A stretch of DNA of 64,000 nt from NCBI GenBank assembly GCA_964392365.1, contig CAYMPH010000001.1:124001-188000 (forward strand), given 5' to 3'. Made by a program: the position numbers and the translations under genes. This DNA comes from CAYMPH01 sp964392365 (lineage in GTDB: Bacteria; Spirochaetota; UBA4802; UBA5550). The notes beneath the pieces were generated by a model that had not been told where the DNA came from, made no database searches, and was given only the letters and a program-made list of their open reading frames with translations. Positions 52,410 through 59,554 of the stretch are shown one piece after another; positions within the stretch are counted from its first letter, which is position 1, and every line of letters begins with the position of its first letter.

Positions 52410-52826
52410 ATGAAAGTCAAGGACATACCGCAGGATACAGTGAACAAGGCCTTCACAAGAGGCGACACCACATATGTCCATTATGCGGTTGATGACAAAG
52501 GAAAGGTGGTTCAGGTCTGGTCCAAGGGTTGGGACGTAACTGCAACTACTCTTGAAACACTCGGGAACATGTTCAATGATTTAGCAGAGGACGCGAAAGT
52601 TCGTATTAAAAAAGGTGAAACATCATCTCTCGAGTATTTCATGCATCATTACCAGCTTGACCTGCCTCTTTTAGCATCTCAGATGGGAGTATCCAAGCGT
52701 AAGATAAAAAAACACTTTGATCCGAAAATATTTGATAAACTGGATGACAAAACATTACAGGATTATGCGGATTTTTTCAATATCAATGTAAACGAAATTA
52801 AAAATTTCAAGAAGGGACTCAAATGA
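52410..52826 (+). CDS. HTH-like small protein, cassette copy 2
   Basis: 138 residues, same length as copy 1 and clearly homologous throughout ('VPQDTVNKAFTRGDTTYVHYAVDDKGKVVQVWSKGW'; 'LASQMGVSKRKIKKHFDPKIFDKLDDKTLQDYADFFNINVNEIKNFKKG'). The HTH-like core LASQMGVSKRKIKK is closer to a classical Cro fold than in copy 1. Overlaps its BtrH_N partner by ATGA. Ribosome site CGGAGT. Conserved pairing through duplication argues that both proteins are needed together. Confidence 0.6.
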   Translation: MKVKDIPQDTVNKAFTRGDTTYVHYAVDDKGKVVQVWSKGWDVTATTLETLGNMFNDLAEDAKVRIKKGETSSLEYFMHHYQLDLPLLASQMGVSKRKIKKHFDPKIFDKLDDKTLQDYADFFNINVNEIKNFKKGLK

Positions 52827-53848
52827 AAAATATATTAAAAAAACCAAAACTATCTGAATTTAAGCATCGTGCTGCAGGACATTGCGAGACAGGATCAGTA
52901 TCATCTCTGGTAACACACCACGGATTTGAAATGTCAGAACCTATGGCATTAGGTATAGCAAGCGGAATAACTTTTTTCTATCTGCCTTTCGTCAAGATAT
53001 GGAACTTTCCTTTACTATCTTTCCGCATGGCTCCCCGTTCAATTATAACAGGTGTAGAAAAACTTCTGGGGATCAAATTCTTTAAAACAACATTCAAAGA
53101 CCAGAAACTGGCTATGGACGAACTCGACAAGTGCCTGGCAAATGATCAGCCTGCTGGATGTACAGCCGGCATAAGCGCCCTTCCATACTTCACACCTGAA
53201 ATGAGAATATACTTCAATGCCCATAGCACAATTGCGATCGGCAAGGAAGGAGATGAGTATATAATAAGCGATCCAGTATTTGACCATACAAACCGCTGCT
53301 CTGCTCGGGACTATCAGCGCGCGCGTTTTGTAAAAGGCGCAAACGCGCCGGACGGTTTCATGTGGTATCCGACTTTTATACCTGAAAAAATTGACTTTCC
53401 GCCGGCAATTCAGAAAGCAATCAAATCAACTGTGAAAATGATGCTCCAGCCGATGTTTCCTTTTGTCGGCCTAAAGGGCATTAACACTGTCATCAAAAAG
53501 GTGGAAGGTTTACAGAAGAATCCTGATAAAAAATATGTTAAAGGTTTCCTTAATCACATTGTTTTATTTCAGGAAGAAGTAGGTACAGGCGGAGCAGGAT
53601 TCAGGTATATGTATGCAGGTTTTTTAAAAGAGGCATATGAAATAATGAAGATACCTCAATTGGAAAAAGCTGCAGATCAGTTCATTGCTACAGGCGATGT
53701 CATGAGAAAATGTGCTGTTGCTATGGCAAAAGTAGTTCGAGGGAAACAGGATCCGGGTGACCTTTCCGAAGTACTCGGTCTCATGCGCGAATGGGTAAAG
53801 ATGGAACGCGAAGCTTACATGATTCTGAAAAGCATCAAATGGAAATAA
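52823..53848 (+). CDS. BtrH_N/DUF4872-like acyltransferase, cassette copy 2
   Basis: 341 residues, the same length as copy 1 and alike in every block, including C21 (AAGHCETGSVSS), H134 (FNAHSTIAIG) and D150 (SDPVFDH). Differences cluster in the middle and C-terminus, e.g. 'IDFPPAIQKAIKSTVKMMLQPMFPFVGLKG'. Both copies keep the proposed triad, so both are likely active and may differ in acyl or acceptor choice. Faces the convergent ABC/ACP/KS operon across a palindromic repeat (53921). Confidence 0.75.
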   Translation: MKNILKKPKLSEFKHRAAGHCETGSVSSLVTHHGFEMSEPMALGIASGITFFYLPFVKIWNFPLLSFRMAPRSIITGVEKLLGIKFFKTTFKDQKLAMDELDKCLANDQPAGCTAGISALPYFTPEMRIYFNAHSTIAIGKEGDEYIISDPVFDHTNRCSARDYQRARFVKGANAPDGFMWYPTFIPEKIDFPPAIQKAIKSTVKMMLQPMFPFVGLKGINTVIKKVEGLQKNPDKKYVKGFLNHIVLFQEEVGTGGAGFRYMYAGFLKEAYEIMKIPQLEKAADQFIATGDVMRKCAVAMAKVVRGKQDPGDLSEVLGLMREWVKMEREAYMILKSIKWK

Positions 53849-53920
53849 AAATAATTAACTGAATTATAGCGGTTAATGATTTGATTAGCACTTTGTAAAT
53901 TAATCAGAGTTTTATTTTTT

Positions 53921-53987
53921 CTGTCATCCCCGTGAAAACGGGGATCCAGTCTACAGAAATGGATTCCCGCCTTCGCGGGAATGACAG
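53921..53987. repeat. Palindromic MITE-like repeat with two hairpins
   Basis: Starts CTGTCAT and ends ATGACAG, with two internal hairpins: CCCCGTGAAAACGGGG on the left and TTCCCGCCTTCGCGGGAA on the right. This 'GTCATCCCCGTGAAAACGGGGATCCAG' type of element (shown here in parts) is a common dispersed intergenic repeat in many bacteria. It fills the convergent gap between the second cassette and the KS-like gene and can terminate both. Confidence 0.75.
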
Positions 53988-54027
53988 TACGAGTTCTAAT
54001 TTAATCGTTAACTGCCATAGTATTATT

Positions 54028-54897
54028 TTAATATCTCCTGCATGAAACTCCGATGTACTGACCCCGAATATCACGTGTAATGTGGACCAGTCTCTTATAT
54101 GAGGAATTCAGAAAAAAATGGCAGATGGCAAATGCTGCGGAAGTATCATAATATCCAAACGTATCAATATACTTGAACTCCTCAACATGTTTGAATTCTT
54201 TACGGAAAATTTCCTTTTCAGAAGGATCTATAAGTATGCCGAAAGCAAGAACAGTCGCATCTGATTGAGATTCATCAGCCCATGCAATAGCTTTTTCCTG
54301 ATCCTTGAAAGTTGCAATATCAAGCACTTCGCCGATAGCTCCATCCTTTTCAGCTTTGCAATAAAGCCAGCTGCTGCCCTCAACAAGCTTAACTTTATGA
54401 TATGAAGCATCGTACTTTTCCTCAAACTTTCTCCTTGAGAAAACCGCTTCATCAACACCGCCTATCAAAGCTTCTTTTATATGCTTCAGTTCGAAATCAA
54501 CCATGGCAAGTTCGAGGCCTCGTTCAAAAGATACATTTTTACTTGAAACAGTTATGCTGCGGCCTAAAGTTTTAAGGCTCTGGGCAACATAAAACGAGGC
54601 AGTATTGCTCATTGTATTTATAAAATTAAACGGTTTTGGAAAAGAATTCTCACGGTAAATCTGATGAAGCACGTTTTCAGTATCGCCCAGGTTCCCGTTT
54701 TCTGTTGATAAATATACTGCAGTGGAATGATCGATCGTTCTGCCATGTACGCACTGGTGAACTCCCATAAGCGAAAGCATGATGAATTTATTAACTCTTC
54801 TGAAAAAAAAGTCTGTATATTTTTTCAGCTCCTCTTTCAAAGGTGCAAGATCATCAACCGGATCGCAGATAAACGATGATGCGTTATGGACATACAT
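54028..54897 (-). CDS. Ketosynthase-like protein lacking the active-site Cys
   Basis: 289 residues resembling a beta-ketoacyl synthase: 'FNFINTMSNTASFYVAQSLKTLGRSITVSSKNVSFERGLELA' and 'ALIGGVDEAVF'. Where KS enzymes have T-A-C, this has S-K-N121, and the C-terminal His motifs are not evident. It is shorter than a full KS (about 400 aa). It follows a complete KS by 5 nt, so it resembles a chain-length-factor-type subunit of a KS heterodimer, as in type II polyketide, aryl-polyene and dialkylresorcinol systems. Last gene of the operon. Ribosome site AAGGAA overlaps the KS stop. Confidence 0.7.
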   Translation of the reverse strand: MYVHNASSFICDPVDDLAPLKEELKKYTDFFFRRVNKFIMLSLMGVHQCVHGRTIDHSTAVYLSTENGNLGDTENVLHQIYRENSFPKPFNFINTMSNTASFYVAQSLKTLGRSITVSSKNVSFERGLELAMVDFELKHIKEALIGGVDEAVFSRRKFEEKYDASYHKVKLVEGSSWLYCKAEKDGAIGEVLDIATFKDQEKAIAWADESQSDATVLAFGILIDPSEKEIFRKEFKHVEEFKYIDTFGYYDTSAAFAICHFFLNSSYKRLVHITRDIRGQYIGVSCRRY

Positions 54898-54902
54898 TGC
54901 TG

Positions 54903-56063
54903 TTATTCCTTATTAGATATTATGAATGACGTGCAGTTGCCGCCGAACCCGAAAAAGTTCAGCATGAAATTACCTTTGCTGATGCTCATGTTCTCGGTTA
55001 GAGGATAAGCATTGATTTCCTCATCAACATCTTTAAAACCTGCAGTTGCAGGGAAAAATCCTCTTGCTACAGATTCTGTTATTATTATCAGCTCAACTGC
55101 TCCTGAAGCTCCTACCGTGTGTCCTACATATGGCTTGATTCCGGTAAATGGCGGCATCCTGTCCCCGAAAACAATCTTCATTCCGTTAAACTCTGTTACA
55201 TCATTCACAGGACTTCCTGTTGCGTGTGTTTTAATCGCATCAATATCGCCAGTTGTCAGATTACAGTTTTTAAGCGCTTCGTTTATAACAGTTGCAATAT
55301 CATCACCCGCTGCATTGTGTGTTGTAACATTAAAAGTATCGCAGGCATTTGATCCGCCAAGAAAACGGAAATTACCTTTGTCTCTTCGTTTTCCTTCAAG
55401 AACAACAGCCCCGCATCCCTCACCCATGATTACGCCTATCCGGTTTTTATCAAAAGGCTTATATCCTGCAGACTCTATTAATTTCAGCGATTCAAAACCC
55501 AGGAGGCCCACATCAATAAACAAATCGTAGCCTACAATAATTGCCCGCTCAATATGGCCAGCCTGTATCAGTGAAGCAGCATAAAGAAGGCAATTTGCGC
55601 TCGATGTACAGGCTGTGGTAAATGTATAGCACGGTCCGTATATTTTAAACTGCTCAGCCACCTGGTTGATAATCTTTCCGTATCCCGGAGTTTCCTCGGA
55701 AATATTTCTCGATCCGGATTCGCCGGCATTTTTGTAAACCCATTCAGCCATTGGCATATCGATTGAGGTTGATCCGAAAAAGAGAGCGCAATCCTCAAGC
55801 TCGGCAGAAGTAAGTCCTGTATTTTTTATCGCGCGGCCGACTGTGTCAAAAAGCATCCGGTAGAATTCCTTATCAAGATCTGCAAGATTATCCTTTGCAG
55901 TTCCAGGAATACGGTAATGAGGCCGAGTATATTTCAATCCGGCTACATTGATAGGCATTTCAGTAGTTTCACAAACTTTATTTCTAACGCTCTTTATTAT
56001 ATGATCAACATCATCCCCTAGTGAACAAAGGATCGCGCTGCCGGTGATATATACATTTTCCAT
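54903..56063 (-). CDS. Beta-ketoacyl-ACP synthase (KAS I/II type)
   Basis: 386 residues with an intact Cys-His-His triad: C152 in TTACTSSANCL, H280 in KTHATGSPVND and H315 in PYVGHTVGASGA. Other blocks: 'VYITGSAILCSLGDDVD', 'GVIMGEGCGAVVLEG' and the final 'FGFGGNCTSFIIS'. It should condense an acyl-KS with malonyl-ACP. The dedicated ACP gene lies 6 nt upstream, and the incomplete KS-like gene follows. Not FabF of housekeeping fatty-acid synthesis, judging by divergence and by context with exporters and BtrH proteins. Confidence 0.88.
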   Translation of the reverse strand: MENVYITGSAILCSLGDDVDHIIKSVRNKVCETTEMPINVAGLKYTRPHYRIPGTAKDNLADLDKEFYRMLFDTVGRAIKNTGLTSAELEDCALFFGSTSIDMPMAEWVYKNAGESGSRNISEETPGYGKIINQVAEQFKIYGPCYTFTTACTSSANCLLYAASLIQAGHIERAIIVGYDLFIDVGLLGFESLKLIESAGYKPFDKNRIGVIMGEGCGAVVLEGKRRDKGNFRFLGGSNACDTFNVTTHNAAGDDIATVINEALKNCNLTTGDIDAIKTHATGSPVNDVTEFNGMKIVFGDRMPPFTGIKPYVGHTVGASGAVELIIITESVARGFFPATAGFKDVDEEINAYPLTENMSISKGNFMLNFFGFGGNCTSFIISNKE

Positions 56064-56069
56064 AAAAAA

Positions 56070-56336
56070 TTACTCCGGCCGGATATAATCCGCGAAAGAG
56101 TTAATAGATGTCATGACTCTCCGCAGCTCCTTACTGTCCGTGATTACCACGCCGTACTGATTCTGAATCGCAATTGAAACCTGGAGAGCATCGATTGAAT
56201 CAAGCCCTATGGACGAATTATTCCCGAACAGGGGATCATCGTCATTAATCTCATCCGGGCTGATTTCAAGATCACACTCTTTTATAATCAGCTCTTTAAG
56301 TTCTTTTTTAAAATTTTCGTCTAATGATCCTTTCAT
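56070..56336 (-). CDS. Acyl carrier protein
   Basis: 88 residues; the phosphopantetheine site is S47 in SIGLDSIDALQVS. Three-helix ACP pattern: 'FKKELKELIIKECDLEISPDEINDDDPLF ... LDSIDALQ ... LRRVMTSINSFADYI'. Sits between an ABC-2 permease gene and the KS gene in one minus-strand operon, so it is a dedicated carrier rather than AcpP. It is the natural acyl donor for the BtrH_N proteins across the gap; that is inference from known BtrH chemistry. Confidence 0.9.
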   Translation of the reverse strand: MKGSLDENFKKELKELIIKECDLEISPDEINDDDPLFGNNSSIGLDSIDALQVSIAIQNQYGVVITDSKELRRVMTSINSFADYIRPE

Positions 56337-56356
56337 AACCTTTTCCTGATTGTTGT

Positions 56357-57574
56357 TTATTTTACACTTTTTCTATTCAAAGCAAATCCGGCAATTACAG
56401 TCATAACGATCCCGGACCCGATCAGCACTCCGCACTGCGGAAGTATATCTATAACAGTTCCGCCTCTGAGCATAATTCCTAGAAACCCGTCCAGCCCCCA
56501 TGACATGATTGATATGTTTGACAGCTGCTGCATAAATGCCGGCATAACAAACTTAGGCACCATGAGACCGCCAATACCTGCAAATACAATATTTGTCACA
56601 GCACCGAATGCAATGGCGCTGATAATATTTTTTGACATGGACGATATGAGTAGCCCGTAGGAAATTGCATTCAGGCTCACGCACGAGGCAATTACAAAAA
56701 GTCCAGTATATGAATTGCCAAGCGAAATAGTATCTCCGCCTAGGAGCGGAACAATATAAACTCCAACAGCAAGCATACACACAGCCATCAGCATGCAGAT
56801 AAAATAATAGGAGAACATCTTTCCGAAAATAAGAAATCCCGGATTAACGTTGATGCTCCGGATGCGCATTAGAGTGCCGTTGCTTTTTTCAGTAAGAAAT
56901 ATTGTCGATATCGGGACAACGATGTAGTACATGGCAAAAACGAGCCATCCCGGAACATTCTGCTGCGCAGCACTCGGAAGTAAAGTATCGCGTTTATTTT
57001 TATATGCAAATGAAGGTTCAATTCCGCCTTCTATTGACTTGAGCATTCTGTCCTTGGTGAGTCCGACGTATGGAAGAACTTCCTCATTCTTATCAAGAAA
57101 ATTAACAATCCTGAGTTTGATAAGTTCAAATTCCAGCTGGTTCCTTACAACAAGCTGGTTAAGCATCTGAATTGCCGGATCTATTATCATGTTAACTGGC
57201 TGAGGTACAGGTACCTGGTTCAAATCTTTAATATATGCAGAAAAACCACGGTTTAAAACCAGAACAAATTTATAATCACCGCCTGCGACCAGTTTTGTTA
57301 CAGACTCTAAAGGCAGATTTTTTCCAAGTTCAATCAATTCCATGTTACTCAGATTTTTAATAACAGTAATGAATTTTTTTGATTCAGGAGAATTGTCATG
57401 GTCAGTTACATGTATACGTATCTTGAATTTTGAGTGAGACTGATACAGCGGCTGCATGGTTAAAGACATGATTAAGATAAACACTATAGGCATGACAATA
57501 AGAAGCAGAATTGCTGCAGGCTCACGTGAAATCTCAACCACTTCTTTTTTTATTATCTTCAGCAGACGTTTCAT
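56357..57574 (-). CDS. ABC-2 type transporter permease
   Basis: 405 residues. TM1 near 20-40 (ILLLIVMPIVFILIMSLTM), a large extracytoplasmic loop (~45-215), then five or six TM helices (~220-400), the ABC2_membrane layout for drug, lipid or polysaccharide exporters. Start overlaps the ATPase gene by 4 bp (ATGA). With its ATPase it should export a lipid or natural product made by the ACP/KS/BtrH genes. Confidence 0.88.
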   Translation of the reverse strand: MKRLLKIIKKEVVEISREPAAILLLIVMPIVFILIMSLTMQPLYQSHSKFKIRIHVTDHDNSPESKKFITVIKNLSNMELIELGKNLPLESVTKLVAGGDYKFVLVLNRGFSAYIKDLNQVPVPQPVNMIIDPAIQMLNQLVVRNQLEFELIKLRIVNFLDKNEEVLPYVGLTKDRMLKSIEGGIEPSFAYKNKRDTLLPSAAQQNVPGWLVFAMYYIVVPISTIFLTEKSNGTLMRIRSINVNPGFLIFGKMFSYYFICMLMAVCMLAVGVYIVPLLGGDTISLGNSYTGLFVIASCVSLNAISYGLLISSMSKNIISAIAFGAVTNIVFAGIGGLMVPKFVMPAFMQQLSNISIMSWGLDGFLGIMLRGGTVIDILPQCGVLIGSGIVMTVIAGFALNRKSVK

Positions 57575-58494
57575 TCGTAGTCTCTCAATCTTTTATTGGT
57601 TAATTGCATATATAGCTGTTCAAGCTTGTCTGTATTGCACTGAATATTCCGGACCATTTTACCTTTATCCCTGAGCATTGTCAGAGCCTGAATTATTCCA
57701 GGATAAAAAGAATCATTTCTGTCAATAGTAATAGTATCTTCACCGATTACAAGACCGGGAATGCATCCGAGCTGTTCGGCAATAGCTGCATCCATCGGAT
57801 CAACATGGATAGCTACATTGTCATTGCTTGAGAGAATCGCCGAGAGTTTCTCTTTCAGTATAATTGTTCCATTATCTATGATAATAATATCCTCGGAAAT
57901 CTGCTCGATTTCGTCAATATAATGCGAGGAGTAAATTATAGTGGTTTTCTGTTCCTTATTTATCTTCTTTATCATATCAAGCATGTACTGACGCGATTGG
58001 GCATCAACACCCACAGTTGGTTCATCAAGATAAAGAATTTTTGGATTATTAAGAAGTCCAATTGCAAGATTCAGCCTGCGCTGCATCCCGCCTGAACACT
58101 TTGCAGAACGCCTTTTTAGAAATCCCTGCAAAGATGCCACTTCTATCGAAAATTCTATTCGCTCTTTTAATTTTTTCCCGGTTAGACCATAAATAGTCCC
58201 GAAGTATTCAAGATTTTCATACACAGTCAGAGTAGGGTAAAGCGCCAGAGTCTGCGGCACAATAGCTGAAATGGATTTTATCTCGTCAAGGTTCCCATCA
58301 AGATCATGATTATTGATGTTAACGCTTCCGCTGTCTTTTTTTAAAATTCCGGTAAGAATTGAAACCAGTGTCGTTTTCCCGGCCCCATTGGGACCGAGCA
58401 GACCTGTGATAGCTCCGTCCTGAATATTCAGATCAATTGAATTCAGGACAGAAAGTCCTTCATATGATTTACATAATTGTTTTATCTGTATCAT
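57571..58494 (-). CDS. ABC transporter ATP-binding protein
   Basis: 307 residues: Walker A GPNGAGKTT, Q-loop 'AIVPQTLALYPTLTV', signature CSGGMQRRLNL, Walker B ILYLDEPTVGVD, H-loop SSHYIDE. The ~90-residue C-terminal extension (~220-307) is typical of CcmA/NatA-like drug and lipid exporters. First gene of the operon ATPase-permease-ACP-KS-KS-like. Ribosome site weak; promoter must lie in the 58.5-58.7 kb gap. Confidence 0.95.
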   Translation of the reverse strand: MIQIKQLCKSYEGLSVLNSIDLNIQDGAITGLLGPNGAGKTTLVSILTGILKKDSGSVNINNHDLDGNLDEIKSISAIVPQTLALYPTLTVYENLEYFGTIYGLTGKKLKERIEFSIEVASLQGFLKRRSAKCSGGMQRRLNLAIGLLNNPKILYLDEPTVGVDAQSRQYMLDMIKKINKEQKTTIIYSSHYIDEIEQISEDIIIIDNGTIILKEKLSAILSSNDNVAIHVDPMDAAIAEQLGCIPGLVIGEDTITIDRNDSFYPGIIQALTMLRDKGKMVRNIQCNTDKLEQLYMQLTNKRLRDYE

Positions 58495-58710
58495 TTTAAA
58501 TAAAAATCCCCATATTTCATTCGTTTAGAAGATTATGACAAAACTTGTCGAATGACCACTTTAATGCAATCAATTAATAATTTTTACAATACAATTCGTT
58601 ATGAATTTTTTTTTCAAATTGGGATTGTTTAAATTAGTAGATTTTTAAAAAAACAGGGGGTTAAATAACATAAAATAAAAAGTAGGGGTTCACTTGCAAG
58701 GACATTTAAA

Positions 58711-58748
58711 CGCCAGTAAGGGTTCAAAATCTTGAACCCTTACTGGCG
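58711..58748. terminator. 17-bp hairpin downstream of barrel gene
   Basis: CGCCAGTAAGGGTTCAA (58711-58727) and TTGAACCCTTACTGGCG (58732-58748), perfect stem with a 4-nt loop, 12 nt past the end of the minus-strand gene at 58761. On that strand TTTAAATG follows directly. A partial echo (AGTAGGGGTTCA) lies at about 58681-58692. Likely terminator. Confidence 0.65.
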
Positions 58749-58760
58749 CAGCTTCTTAAG

Positions 58761-59429
58761 TTAAAATCTTCCAAACTGGAAAAGAATATTTATTGAATAA
58801 CCCCATAGATTGGTTGCAGCCAGGCCAGCCTTAGGCAAACCATCATCAGCAAGAAATCTATAAGAACCGCCTATTCCGAATCTGCAGAATTTAGCAAGAT
58901 TCAGATACATGTATATTTCAGGTTCAGCAACAAAAACAGGGCTGGAAGCATTGTTCATCATTGAAGTTGCAGACTTAGGTACAGCGTTCCCGTATGTACC
59001 TCCTCCGACTACAGTTCCAAGGGAAAAGTTAACTGCGCTTGTAGGGAAAAAATGAACTTTAAAAATAAGCCCTCCATAAGAAAGATGAACATTAGATCCT
59101 GTAGGAGCTCCGGTTATCTGATATTTGTCCATATCTGTTACGAAACTATATCCGGCACCGCCAATATAAAAGTACCTATTGATAATCAATCCGCCCTCTC
59201 CACCGACCATCAGTCCAAAAGGCCCGTTAAATCCCGGAGCAAAATTCACAAGTTTTAAAACCGGTGAACCCCATCCTCCTATTTTAACTGAACCTGGTTT
59301 TACATTTGAAAAGAGTGTATTGAATTTTTCTTCTTCAACCACCGGAGTATCTTTTTTTTCTGTTTCCTGGGCGAAAACTGCACCTGAAACACCTAAAAAC
59401 AGTATCAAACAAAATATAATCTTTTTCAC
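58761..59429 (-). CDS. Outer-membrane barrel-like protein, 222 aa
   Basis: 222 residues from GTG 59429 (AGGAGG 5-6 nt upstream). Signal peptide cleaved near VFA-QET, an acidic spacer (ETEKKDTPVVEEEK), then a glycine- and aromatic-rich barrel (GGWGSPVLKLVNF, 'GLMVGGEGGLIINRYFYIGGAGYSF', 'EIYMYLNLAKFCRFGIGGSYRF') ending in the OMP C-terminal strand 'GYSINILFQFGRF' with a terminal Phe, the BAM signal. About eight strands. Function unknown. Single gene with its own hairpin. Confidence 0.78.
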   Translation of the reverse strand: MKKIIFCLILFLGVSGAVFAQETEKKDTPVVEEEKFNTLFSNVKPGSVKIGGWGSPVLKLVNFAPGFNGPFGLMVGGEGGLIINRYFYIGGAGYSFVTDMDKYQITGAPTGSNVHLSYGGLIFKVHFFPTSAVNFSLGTVVGGGTYGNAVPKSATSMMNNASSPVFVAEPEIYMYLNLAKFCRFGIGGSYRFLADDGLPKAGLAATNLWGYSINILFQFGRF

Positions 59430-59554
59430 AAAATCCTCCTTTGTTTCCTATATATTATTTAACAGTATAATCCGTTAGAAATTTAACATATTCCAACTAT
59501 TAATAATATAACACATAATTAATAATTTAATGTTACCTGTTTAAATAAAAAAAA

